From assembly GCA_013368375.1 (NCBI GenBank), contig JAACJP010000002.1:2232001-2296000 (forward strand): DNA of 64,000 nt. Direction: 5' to 3'. Positions 53,046 to 64,000 of this stretch are shown here, in pieces. Below the pieces are notes generated by a model. It was given only the letters and a program-made list of their open reading frames with translations, was not told where the DNA came from and ran no database searches. Made by a program: the position numbers and the translations under genes. Each line of letters begins with the position of its first letter. The stretch's first letter is position 1. The DNA comes from Tricholomella constricta (lineage: Eukaryota; Basidiomycota; Agaricomycetes; Agaricales; Lyophyllaceae).

Positions 53046-55797
53046 ATGAGCGACGAAGTGGAGTTTCAAGGCGGTGGGGCCATGCCGTGCAATGCTGACG
53101 TTGATTGTGTGCCGCGCCGGTCCGAGCGTGTGAGGCCTCGTGCGTTGCCAGCGGTGTGGCTGAGATGTGGTCGTCGCCACTGGACCTTAGGCCTGTCCAG
53201 GGCTGCAGTTTGCAGACGAATCAATGGGACAGGCGCGGGGATGATCGATGATCAGAGCCCTGGCTCTTGGTTCATATCGTGTTCATAAGGCCACGCAAGA
53301 TAGAACAACCTGTATGGGTGTGGCATGGGCAAGAAGCGAGAAAAGAGTAGCGCCCCAACCATCGAGTTTGTTTGTTGTTTGTAAACTGTGTAATGGTTTA
53401 GTTTCTTTTGAGGATGTTGCCACTGATCCCGTCAACGAAGACTAAATAGTTGGAGCCTTAGGCGAGAGGCATCGAGTCGACGGTGATTGAACGGCCACCA
53501 TCGCCTGCGCTGCTCTGCACCTCGGTTTCCAGACGTCTGGATGGGCGGGCGCTCATAAACAATTCGGTTACTCTTGCAGTGCAGGTGCCGGTGAGTCTCT
53601 CCAACGCGATGGGTTGACATCAATACAATATCTACCTTCGGCGACCTTTCATCTTCGATCCCTGTGCTCTCCGTACACACCTTCACATTCCTGGCAACCC
53701 TCCTCCCTTCGTCCTTCTACCACTCACTGAGTTCTCTTGTCCTTCGCTTGCAAATAAATTACCAAGTTTGGACGCTTCACACCTCGATAGACGGCGGCGG
53801 TCTTGCCGCGCCCGTATCTTCGCCATACTGGCGTGTAGAAGGATACTGTGGCGGGAGTCTGAGTGGAATTGCTGGACATGGCGCATGAAGGTTGAAGGGC
53901 GAGAGGCGTGCGTGGACGGCGCCGAAGAGAAGACGAAGCGAACCTCGCGTTGAGTCCTACGCTTTCACGCCGCTTGTTCAAATATTGACCTAGTCCCTAT
54001 TTAGCGCTTCGCATGGAACCAGTGCATCTATCGTGACCATGCCCAGCGCCGAGCGAAGGAGGACATCCAACATGCCCCCGCCGCCACCGCCACACAGGCA
54101 ACCATAGCCTTGGTCATGGCCCTCCATATTTCCCGCACAACTTTTTCCTCCACAGACGGACTATGGGCATAACTGCAACTACCTGGCTGCACGCCACCTC
54201 GTGGTGTCCAGAGACCGCAGCTCCGAGTTGACCACAGAATCGGCGGCACCCCCAGAAGCCCGCTGCACGGCACGCGCCGCATTATAGAGCGTCTTACCCG
54301 CCGGTTAAGCGCCTTTGGACTGACGTGGGATACCGATATCCACGAGCTCTATCAGCCACGCAAATAGCATGGTACTCATCGTCAGTCGTGGGGACTGTTT
54401 CGTTGTCCCTCGAAACGAAGCATAAAAACCGTCGACGTGACTTTATGCCTTTGTGGCGTTGTGGCTTTGTCGACTTGTACGCTCAGCACCTTCCGCCAGC
54501 GTTATCGATGCCTCAAATAGGGTTTACAGGCGTCCAGTGCCTGTACTTGCCTCTCCTCGGGCGAATCTAACTCTGAGGGGAAGCAGTACCTTATCCAGGA
54601 AAGCCCTTGGGGATACTGACTCCTTGGGGCCTTTGAGCACTTGGGAATCCTTCCAACCGGTGGGCATTGCGCCTCCATAAATGCATGCCTGTATGGTGGG
54701 CGAGCTTTCTCTCGAATGGGGCCATCAGGCGGCCAGTTCTCGTCCTTGACATATCTCCAACGAATTCGGGGTAAGCAATATTTTTTCCTCAAAAGGCGTT
54801 AAGGATACTGACATCTTCGAGCCTCGATTCCTTCAACCGGTGAGTACTGTGCCTGCATGCTTGTGTGGCGGGCTTAAATACAATCATGCATTATTATATA
54901 CTGTGCTCGATTTCTCCGGCCGCCGGGATGCACATAATTTGTGATCGACGTTCATCACTGCCATGCCTCTGATATCTGCCTATATGCATACAAATAACGA
55001 TCTGAGTGGAGTTCTGGTCGAAGTCCATCACCGTGCGTGCCTCCCACAGCTACGTGTCCATACGAAAAACGATCCGAGAGGGGTTCTGGTTTCCTGCTTC
55101 GCAGGTTCAGACATGTTGCGACCGAGCTTCGCCATCGAAGCCATACATGTTTTACCTCATGCGCACCAGCGGAACCTGCCTTGAGCACAGCGCTTACTAG
55201 CGTCTGCGGTTCCCTCATGTCATCAAGATCGGGTCGGCATCGGGGAGTCCCTGCTCCCCCGATGCAGAGCCCATGTTTTGCTAACGATAGCCGACGTCGG
55301 TCAGCAGCCTCCTTTCCCGCGTTCCGCCCACCACAGCACCACGCCACTCGAGTTGGCCCGCCTCACGAGCTACCGCTGCGTCTACACACCTTATGCGTCA
55401 ATGCTGCGGTAATGGGTGGGTGGGAGGTGTTTTTGAACATGGCAGCGTCCCGGAAGCGAAAGAGTGGCGTACCATTGGCGTAAACCAGGCGGCCTATCGG
55501 ATGCGCCCGCGGGATGGAGTCGTTGCGGTCCCTCGCTGCATCGCTCTGTGCTAGGGGTTATAGTTATATTATTCGGGGAGTCGTGAGCACCTCCTGTGTA
55601 AACGGTGGGTTGAGTCAAAAAGCTAGGTTCACATGTTCTCGAGGGTCTGTCCGTCATCATGGGACAATACCAATACTCTGTTAACGACAGTACAAGCGCG
55701 GTGGATGCGCGAAGATTAGCAAACAGTATATAACAGGCGAGGGGGGAAGCCCTCGGCGTGTACCAACGGCCCAACGCAAGGTGGGCAGCGGCAGGCC
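53046..55797. other. gene-poor region with small local repeats
   Basis: A pair of related segments lies at 54605-54710 and 54795-54880 (GGATACTGAC, CCTTCCAACCGGTG/CCTTCAACCGGTG). Another short pair lies at about 54998 and 55070 (ACGATCTGAGTGGAGTTCTGGT and ACGATCCGAGAGGGGTTCTGGT). No coding region is supported. Confidence 0.45.
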
Positions 55798-56838
55798 CTA
55801 GCACCCAAAGCAGCCGGTGCCGTCCTCGTCGCCCTCATCCTCCAGGTCCTCGACGTTCGCAAACGCCTCCCTGCCCGTTTCGCGGAGGACGCCGAATCTA
55901 ACCTCACCGATCTGATGCAGGACCTTGCCGGGAACGTGGTGCTTGTTTGCGGCCGCGAGGGCCCGGTCAAAGGAGACGTTGCGCGTCGCAGAGAGGATGT
56001 GCGAGAACGCGAAGGAGAGGTTGGTCTTGTTGTGGTTGAAAAGGTGGTGCGTGCCGAGCGCGATGCAGAGGAACGTCACTCCGAGGGTGCACTGTGGGCC
56101 GACGCGGCCAGTGTTAGAGAGGGACAGAAGGGGTGAAGAAGGGAAGTACGAACGGCGTATGGGATTGCGAGCCACCGGGGGTTGTAGACGTAGACGGAGA
56201 CGCCGTCACTCTCGGCTACTGTGAGGCTGCCGCCAGGGAAGATGGCGGCGTATGGTACGACGATGGTAATGATCCCGTATAAAACGAAAGAAAAGCAGTT
56301 GGTCCAAAGAGTGAGTGAGAGTAGGCCGGAGGGTCTCCGATGTTGGAGTTCGATGACGCGGTCGATCTCTGAGAGTCTTCATGAGCAGGGAGGTGGTGTT
56401 ATGCAGTGATGGTTTACTTACGAAGTACGGTCAATTCCGTGGTGCGGAGTGCCTTCCAAGCGTGCTGGGAAAGTCCGCACGACATGGAACGCACGACAAA
56501 AGACTTGAAGAGGAATGCAAAGAGATTCAGAATCCAGTGTTGTTGCTTCTGCGTCAAGTTCTTCAGCGGGAAGCTTTTGTTGAATGCCGTGATCGCGAAT
56601 CGGTCCAAGTTCATAAGAGTGTCCCTGTTCGTCGTGCATGCGTTAGTCCGTGGCTAGGAAAATTAATATCGACTGCGGAGAAAGCGCACACTGGTTCTCC
56701 TGCGAGCAATGTGTTGACGACATGATGCCCGATTGCGCAGCCAAGGGCGAGAATAAAATAGAAGATAGGTTTCGAGCCAGTTAAATGCCGAGACCCTCGG
56801 GCCATAGGATGGTCAGTGTCATATTCTGCCTTCGCCAT
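55798..56838 (-). CDS. multi-pass membrane protein of unknown function (4 exons)
   Basis: Exons 56838-56690, 56624-56422, 56368-56154 and 56091-55798 join in phase to give 286 aa ending GTGCFGC. Exon 1 has a hydrophobic segment (KPIFYFILALGCAIGHHVVN) followed by LLAGEPVD; exon 2 has ILNLFAFLFKSFVVR; exon 3 has VLYGIITIVVPYAAIFPGG and YNPRWLAIPYA; exon 4 has CTLGVTFLCIALGTHHLF and an acidic C-terminus with FGVL. This layout resembles a fungal family of hypothetical four-or-more-TM proteins. A shorter splice choice at intron 1 also keeps frame, but the chosen one gives the GEPVD sequence typical of the family as I remember it. Confidence 0.68.
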
Positions 56839-57342
56839 GGATCAAAACTCTGCATAAAACAAAATATCAGGAATCGACGTCCAGCCTCAAATATCAAGAC
56901 CTTACAGAGGAGGAAAAGAAGAAAAAGAAGATGGCGGGGCGTGCGGAGCTGAGGACATGTCGTCGATTTTCCAGGTTGATAAAGAGAAGATGGGCGCCAG
57001 CTCTTCAGCGCCCGTGAAATATTGAACAATGATTGACATCATGACTAACCTGAGCACGTAGCGCCGCAGTGATCGCGCAGACCATGAGCTTGGAATACAT
57101 GATGGTTGCTGCCGAGGGAATTGGTAGCAAAACGTCCTTCAAATGTGCTTCAAAGGCTTTAGACCTTCATCGTAAAAGTTCGAGAACCATACCTTTTGGG
57201 TCGAATTGTCAAGGGGGTTGAAACATTTCAGAAAATGCAGTGGGCTCCCCTGCGAGCGTTGCCTTTGATGTCGCATTTGTAGGATATGCGTAACTCTGAG
57301 AAGATTACCCTTTGCTCCATCGGATTGAGGATCTTCCTGTGT
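56839..57342. other. 5' flank of the membrane protein gene
   Basis: No coding evidence; it probably contains the promoter and leader of the minus-strand gene ending at 55798. Confidence 0.35.
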
Positions 57343-57638
57343 TGAAGGCTATGCGTTGCCTCGACAAAACTGCCCACTAAGCGAAAGCGCCATTCCGTCA
57401 GAGTACCTTGGCGCCACGACGAGAGTCATAGATCATCTACGTGGATTTCGTAGCTGTGCAAAGTGAGTTTTTAAACGGTTTGAAAGCTATGCGACGCCTC
57501 TTGAAAAAGCACTTTCGAGAGGAGAACAGAGATACTGCCCACTAAGCGAGAGCGCCCATCTGTCGATCAGCCAGAGGACCTTGGCGCCACGACGAGAATC
57601 ACAGATCATCCACGTGGACCTTGCAGCTGTGCATAGTC
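57343..57638 (+). repeat. direct repeat of about 120-160 bp, two copies
   Basis: 57343-57461 and 57480-57638 share CTATGCG, ACTGCCCACTAAGCGA, CTTGGCGCCACGACGAGA and AGATCATC-ACGTGGA in the same order; the second copy has an extra 27 bp (AAAGCACTTTCGAGAGGAG region). Confidence 0.75.
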
Positions 57639-60600
57639 TTCCTTGGAGAGCGGAAGTTACACGAGAAGAGGAGTCATATGTACTTGAGGACATGATCATG
57701 GTGGCCAAGAGAACGAGTTTTGCTGTCGCAAGGAAACGTCAACACAAGGGTGATCAAAAATAAACCAGCGTCGAGGGCACGTCCAACTGATAAGGAGTAG
57801 CCGGTAATTGTGGTTGAACATTTGCGTAGTGAATTACGCCTCAAGGGCGCTGTTGGATCAACGCGAACGCTTTTGCTTCACCGTTGTTGTTAACCACTCG
57901 GATGAAGGTGGAAATGCATCACGTGTCGAACTTTCCTTCCTTTTCCCAAGGAGTTGAATGACACCACGTTAGGCCTCTCTGTTAGGCGCTTTCAAGGGCT
58001 CTCATTCGACGGCGCGGATGCTGCTGATCCGTAAGCTCTCTCTGCCTTTGTATGGATTGCACCAAGTCACCGACGGGAGATACAAAAATCAATTTCATTC
58101 CTCTGGGAGGATTGCTTCTTCGGTGAATCTTTGTGCAATTCTTCGACTTATCATATTAATGTGCAGTGAGATCATCGTTGTGCCAGAGCTATAGTATAAC
58201 GTCTAGATCAACCCTCTTTGCGGCCTTCATCGAGAATTTCGAACGTTGTTTATGGTGCGCATTGTACCTCATTGCTCTGAGTTTCATCGAATCTTCTCTC
58301 CTAGATCCCGTCCGACTCATTCAATGCCGCCGGCCCCATTCAGCCATTCCGATCATTTGGCGGTATCATAGTGTTGCGATGATTTCCGAACCTTCGCCTC
58401 CTTCGAGAAACCTAGGCTCGGTTTACCTCTGCTTTAGTCGATGCTTTTTTAAGCAGGGAGTTGGCAGGGAGTCGAAACATTCTTCTAAGGCAACACTACA
58501 GCAACACTACATACCCTGTGATCCACGATGAAAGGCGTCCTCGTATTCCCCTCTACGTGCGGTCAAACGGGAAAATCTACGGCTCGTTTATCTGCCATCA
58601 CCCTCGGTGCCTCCACGTCCGTACGACTCCTACTGACTGGCCTCACGCTTTATACTTCCTTGGAGGAGCTGTCTATCACTCGCGAAGTAGCCAATACTGC
58701 TGCTCAACCTTCTCTCTCATATCGTACAACAGACGAATACCTCGTGAGATGCAGCCAGAAGGGGGCTTGGGCCGTTCTCCGCCAGTCATCTGCACCGATA
58801 ACTTCAAGTTGCGGCGTCCTGCTCAATGTGCTAAGGCGCTGGCTACAGCTGATCGCGCGACACTACTGAAATGCTCTCCGGCGATGAAGCCTCAGATATC
58901 GATATTCAACCTTGTTCCCTCTTCAACCTATTGGATTACGCCGTTTCCCCTCATTGCTGGATATCTCTAAACCTCGGAAGAGTTCTACTTCCCGCCAACT
59001 TTTGGCAAAGCGAATCGTCCAACGCATGACCTCCGTACGGTCGGCTTTTCGCATGCAACGGAGGAGGCTTCTCTGGGCATTGCGTTGCAGACGGCGGACC
59101 ATCTTTGTCACGGGCGGACAGCATACAGATGCAGGCCTGGCTGGCGCGCCATTTTCCCTCCCTCCCCTCCCATCAGGGGTGTAGACGCTGAGGATGTCTG
59201 TAAATGCTTAATGGGAGCGTCGTCTTCATAGCTGGACGACTGGATACCTCCTGTCCAAATTCTCGAAGACTTCCATGAGCCTGTCGAACTTCGACATGGG
59301 GGGAATTCGCATGGATGTTGACTCGGCTGACCAGGAGGACCTTCGCTGGCAAGTCTATTTCCTGTTCTCCGTCGTCTATTAACCATTGTACGTGTCACGG
59401 GCTTACAGGAGCGAATACGAAAGCCTCCGCGAGCTCAATCTTCCCTGAATCAATTTGATGCACGTTCAAAAGAGGTGAAAACTTTACCTCATGGGGTAAG
59501 GGTTCTTCTGACAGATACAGACAGATACCCCTGTCCTTCATGTGGGCTTTATCAGGGGCTGATCCATGTTTCGTCAGGAACAATCTCGGGGCTGGACGTT
59601 ACGTTGTAGACGATCCGTTCACACATTTTCGCAACATCTTTATGGATGCCGACCCTTCCTGTTATGTTCTTCCTTTTGTCTTGCTCTGTCACGATTTTGG
59701 CCACGGTTCCCAGTTTCTGGCTTCCATGCTGCATCCCGTTACGTGGCATCCCTTGATCCATGAAGGGATACTGAGTGGGCTCGAATTTTTCTTCTCATCT
59801 CTTAAAATTTCATCCCACGTTCCGCAGTTCTCGGTCCATTTGTCGTCGATGATTGGTGGATTATCGCCGTTCTACTATACTTAAAACCTGTTCAAACTCT
59901 TCCGTGGCTGATCCGTGTTGTCCGATCGCTTGATAGTTCGACATTAGTCCTCTCAATCACCTCGAAAAGCCGGCCACAGTGAATGGTGCCGTTTAACGGA
60001 TCTTCTCTTTTCATTTCAGAACACGTCAACTCTATCTTCGGTTTCGACGTCTCGACATATGTCCAACGCAGCGTCCAGGTGTGTATATCAATCTGGGGCC
60101 TGGAACAATTATTTTCGTGTGGTTGATGGCAGATTGTGACAAGTTTCTGCATCGCACGCGGGTTATGTGATGCTGATTCCCTCTCTTGTCGACGTTGCCG
60201 ACAACCTGGCCATTTTCATTGGACATCGCATGTCGATTTAACCGGCCGACGACCACGGGAAATCGCCAGACAGACGGTGTGCCATGCTCGCCCACTTCTT
60301 CTCTTGACAGTTCTGCCCAACAAGCGGCCCATCCACTGGAAAGAGGGAGTTCCGCGCACCCATTTGACATATGCTTGACACCTCTCTTTCCCCCTCGCTT
60401 ACCTCGTCCCTGCATTGGAATGAATGGGCTTTGTACTCGTGGCCGACCCTAACCCATTTCCCGTCAACTGCTGGCAGCGCACAGAATCCGTTTAGCGCGA
60501 GCCTGGATTTGTGGCGCGTGGTGCTCGTGATTCACTTGCGCTCAAAAAAGCACCGGACCTCCTATGTTTCTGTCAAGCATTTCTTATGGCATGTATCCGA

Positions 60601-63600
60601 ATACTCGGCGCTTTCGAGAGAGGTCAGGAGCGCATTTCTCGTTTTCCTTTCTTTCGCGCTCTGAAGTGGGCCCTGCAGCTTGCGCTTTCCAGAGAGAATA
60701 CGTACTAGCACTTTTCATGTCACCAAAACGTCTATCGCTGTCATTTCGCCCAGGGACTTAATACTTTGGCCAGCAACCCTATCCAGGCGCTCCCGGACCG
60801 CACGAGCTCGGTTGTCGATCAGCTCTCGACATTATTAGAATGAAGGCACAACCTGTACCTCACATCCTGAACCAATCCCGAACACTGGTCCCATGTTTCC
60901 TACATTGGAGCGTTCGCCGCTCTTCCCCCTACCGTCATCTCCGTCGATCACGTCGGCGTTCTCCCTCGTTCGTTACGACAGGTGTCGCCTCATTCGGAGG
61001 CTCGTTACTTTGTGATCGTTCGCGAATGCTCTCTGTGGTTTCCCCATATATTATATCTTCCGAATGCACGACACAGGAGAATGAGGACATCAAGCCTAGC
61101 GCACGATGTCTGCGGGGAAGATGTACTGATGTTCATCGAGATGAGGAGCGCTATAAGCACTGCACATGTTTCGAGATTCGTCGAGTATATACCAATAAAT
61201 GAGGCAGTCAAACAAAGAAAAGGAAGGTCGTTCATCAACAAAGCTTTTCCTGACGGAACTCTCGTTCCGCACCCATTACGAGGTCGTGCTGGGCATTTGG
61301 AGCGAAGTCCAATGCCAGCACAGCGTCCTGCGGGGGCTCGCAGCCGCCATATCGGCAATTTACCGAAAGATGTTCAACCTGGAGGTCGAAAAAATCGTCA
61401 CAATTGTAACCGCAGTATAGCTCTGGAGAGGGGTGTGATTCGGACAGCGACCAAGACTGGATATATACGAGTCGCGGCGCGGTCCAGCGAACTGTCTCGA
61501 TCGTGGACGTAGGTACGCTCGCCAGATTCCCTACTAAGACGGACGCGTCGCGATTACGCCTGCCACATTGACTTAGTGAGTGATCTGCGAGGCAGAGTTT
61601 ATTCGCGGGAGCATAGCGTACACCAAAAATATGGTGCCTCGCAGATGGAGGGACGCACTGCTCGAGAGCGGCGACGATGATGCTGGAGCAACACTTCAAA
61701 GAGCATGGTGGAAGAGCACGAGACGACAGGCTGCCTGGCATCTTGAATCCTTCAGAGATCTCGTAGTAGAAGGCAAAGCGAGGCGATATAGCTGGCGCCT
61801 TGGTAGAACATCATCCATAGCTGTAATCGGCCTGTCCTTGCAAACGCCGGCTCATGAGTTCCCGAAGGCCCAGTCGCCCCAACGTTCCGTTGAATCCCAA
61901 ACCCGGCGACCGGGTGCCGGGAGGCGATCGATAGCGCATGTGGCAAATGGCCCAGGTGGCGATGCGGCGAGAGCGCGAGGAGGCGCGCTGACGGGATGGC
62001 GCAAGCCCCAGATGCCTGTACACTCGTGCGAGAGCCCCAAACAGGCGCTGCAGTCACGTTCGGCCGTTCACATCGCCGCGGAGGCTAGTTAACACTCTTG
62101 CATGCTCTTTCATCGAGCATGCGGCGAAAGCTGGCCTTGGCCCCTACAAAGGGCCCCGTGTGGGTGGATACCAGTCTAGGAGTGAAGCAAATGCATCGCC
62201 GGATTGAAACTTGAAAGCGCATTATGGACCGTCGGGCTAAGACGAGCGTCCAATTCGGCCGATGGATTTTGGTACGCGCTTCCCCAAGGAGGGGCCCTCC
62301 ATAGATTGTCCAAAGGCGGACTACGTGACTGGAATCGATACATTGACAGCATTACGCTCGAAGACCAGCCGTAGTCCTCCTGGCGGTGTAGGGAAGGATC
62401 ACGGAGCCGAGAGCAGCGAAAAGGCCCCGCACGTACATACATAGCAGCACAGAAGTTAGAACGAAGGATGAGAGAGATCAATGGCCCTGATGACGATGAC
62501 GCGAGTTCTTCAGCACCTTGACGACGGGAAACAGATCACAAGGCAACCTCATGTTCAGGGCCCAGGGCGCCTTTAAGCTTTCCATGTTTCCTTTGTCGAG
62601 TTCCTCCCAGGTCCCCCCCACTCGCCGTTCCTCTGGCAGCGAAATGGATTTTCAGGAACGAGCACGAAGGAAGCATTTTTGTCTCTTTTCTCTTTTATCT
62701 TATTTTTTGCTTTTTTGCCTCTGCGTTTCGCTTCCGCCAGGTCCTATCGAACCGTTCCTTTCCTTCCTTCGATCAAACAGCTAAAAAATGCGCACAAGCT
62801 CGTGTGGCAGGACAACTCCACCACTGGTTGAGGCGTGCTCCTTTGTCCGTTCCCGCTCCCTTCGGTGAGGTATAGGGCTTGGGCACTCGCATTCGGCCAC
62901 TGCTGTAACTGCATATGGCATCGCAGATAAGATCACGCGGGCGCAATTATGTAGTAGTTACCCACTCAACAAGGATAAATTGCATTCAAGCGTTGCACAG
63001 TTCATCTTTTTTTTGTACCCTCTTCGATGGTGGTGGGGCAGATGGCGCGCTGGCTCCCTGCTCCCTGCTCCCTGCTTCCTGCTTCGTGCTTACTGCTTAC
63101 CACTTATAGTTAGACCCGGTCGGACGCGGGGGCAGAGAGACGCGGTAGTGACAACTGTCGCCGAGAACGCTATCCCATGACAAGCCAGCCGTCCCGTGGT
63201 CCCGTGAATTGCGTCTGGACAATCTGCTTTCCTGCTTCAGCGGAGATCTGAACCGTAGGATGGGCGAAGGCGCTCGACGGCACATGCCCATGCCTATGCC
63301 CATGTCGATCTGATATAGGAGCCGCAAGTGTCGGGGATCATATCGAGGCTCCATTCATTCATTCATTGATTCAATTCATCATGATTGGGGCTTGCGAACA
63401 CTACCCTCGTTCTGTCGCTGCCCATGAAAGCGATGAAAATAGAATGTTCATGATATGTATGAATAGTTTCTGTCAGCGGCACATCGATGAGATTGCAAGC
63501 TTCGGACTTCAAGCTCCAGGGTCGTGATTCCTGAGTTCGTGACGGGGCGTCCGGCCGTGTACAAGCTTTACATGTACGTGTGTGATGTAGTGCGGAGCGC

Positions 63601-64000
63601 AGGTGGAGTGGAAGTCCCCCATCGACTATTGATATCGATATTGATATTGATCCAGCACCATCGGCGCCCCGGTCGGAGTGTATCTCGTATCTCTGTGTGT
63701 GGGGGGTCAGGTGTCCACGTTATCATCGTCGTCGTGGTGGAGGAAAGGAAAGGAAAGGAAAGGAAAGGAAAGGAATGGGGCTCTGCGGCGCGGATCAGCG
63801 GCGTCGGTAATCGTGATGTGCCAATATTATCAATAACAATAACCAATTTGCCGTTCACTGCGATTGTCGGCGATCTGGATGAGCCACGAGGGTTATTGCG
63901 ATTGCAATTGCATCGACAGAACGACGAACGACGAACGACGAAAGGCCGCGCCGAATTCAAATTCGAAGTGGGACTGGCACTGGGACTGATAACTATAGAA
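57639..64000. other. gene-poor region, no supported gene
   Basis: Many overlapping short frames occur but none shows a recognised domain or a consistent exon chain. Open stretches with some protein-like character (LLTGLTLYTSLEELSITREVAN in the plus frame from 58528; SFRTHYEVVLGIWSEVQ in the plus frame from 61199) could be remains of F-box/LRR-type or other genes, but this is too weak to annotate. Simple repeats are at 63054-63102 (CTCCCTG-like), 63355-63375 (ATTC) and 63742-63775 (GGAAA). Confidence 0.4.
63742..63775 (+). repeat. (GGAAA)n microsatellite
   Basis: About six consecutive GGAAA units, ending GGAATGG. Confidence 0.9.

Noticed and set aside
57420..57480. Possible copia-type RT fragment (VDFVAVQSEFLNG)
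   Set aside because: Only about 13 residues of loose similarity and no other RT motif nearby.
58528..58869. Leu-rich plus-strand frame as an F-box/LRR gene
   Set aside because: No F-box start, the frame is short, neighbouring frames are not linked by plausible introns, and the resemblance is compositional.

Overview
The window looks like nuclear DNA of a basidiomycete, most likely a wood-decay agaricomycete (polypore-like). This is inferred from genes split by many short (about 43-65 bp) GT-AG introns with CTAAC-like branch points, an alpha-kinase with zinc-ribbon N-terminus, F-box genes, a laccase remnant, a 7-TM family that I associate with Agaricomycetes, and a chromodomain Ty3/gypsy element. 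All family calls come from reading motifs; no database search was possible.

Layout. 0-8.8 kb: a 7-TM gene (copy A), an intron-containing tRNA-Arg(ACG), and a 538-aa gene with three Cys/Trp/His modules that lies inside a 4.4-kb segment bounded by inverted repeats. 8.85-10.43 kb: an intact seven-exon integrase-core (DDE) gene. 10.54-22.78 kb: two almost identical gypsy elements in tandem sharing a middle LTR, with one 5-bp target duplication (GTGCT) around the whole array. The array is inserted in the last exon of an alpha-kinase gene (22.69-25.10 kb, minus), whose original 3' end is stranded at 10.47-10.54 kb. 25.5-26.1 kb: laccase fragment. 26.5-45.0 kb: a duplicated region with a second tRNA-Arg(ACG), 7-TM copies B and C, one intact F-box gene, one F-box pseudogene, an F-box relic and a Ser/Pro/His-rich gene. 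45.2-50.6 kb: an ERT1/AcuK/RDS2-type Zn2Cys6 regulator with a PAS-like domain, and a C2H2 zinc-finger gene. 51.3-53.1 kb: a non-coding array of interleaved repeats. 55.8-56.8 kb: a four-exon membrane protein gene. The remainder, especially 57-64 kb, is gene-poor.

The retroelement shows a complete set of readable signals: perfect 8-bp inverted LTR ends, a TATA box, a 12-nt self-complementarity between the predicted RNA 5' end and the site beside the LTR (Tf1/sushi-like self-priming), a -1 frameshift heptamer with spacer and hairpin at the gag stop, a D,D(35)E integrase, a chromodomain and a polypurine tract abutting the 3' LTR. Copies 1 and 2 differ at only two positions that I found, both synonymous.

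The duplicated block occurs three times: A (0-3.3 kb, inverted relative to the others), B (about 26.8-38.4 kb) and C (38.4-45.0 kb, tandem to B). A and B share the 7-TM gene, an antisense F-box relic and the tRNA. B and C share the 7-TM gene, an F-box gene and a downstream tail. Copy C has lost about 3.85 kb, removing the F-box 3' end and the neighbouring gene.
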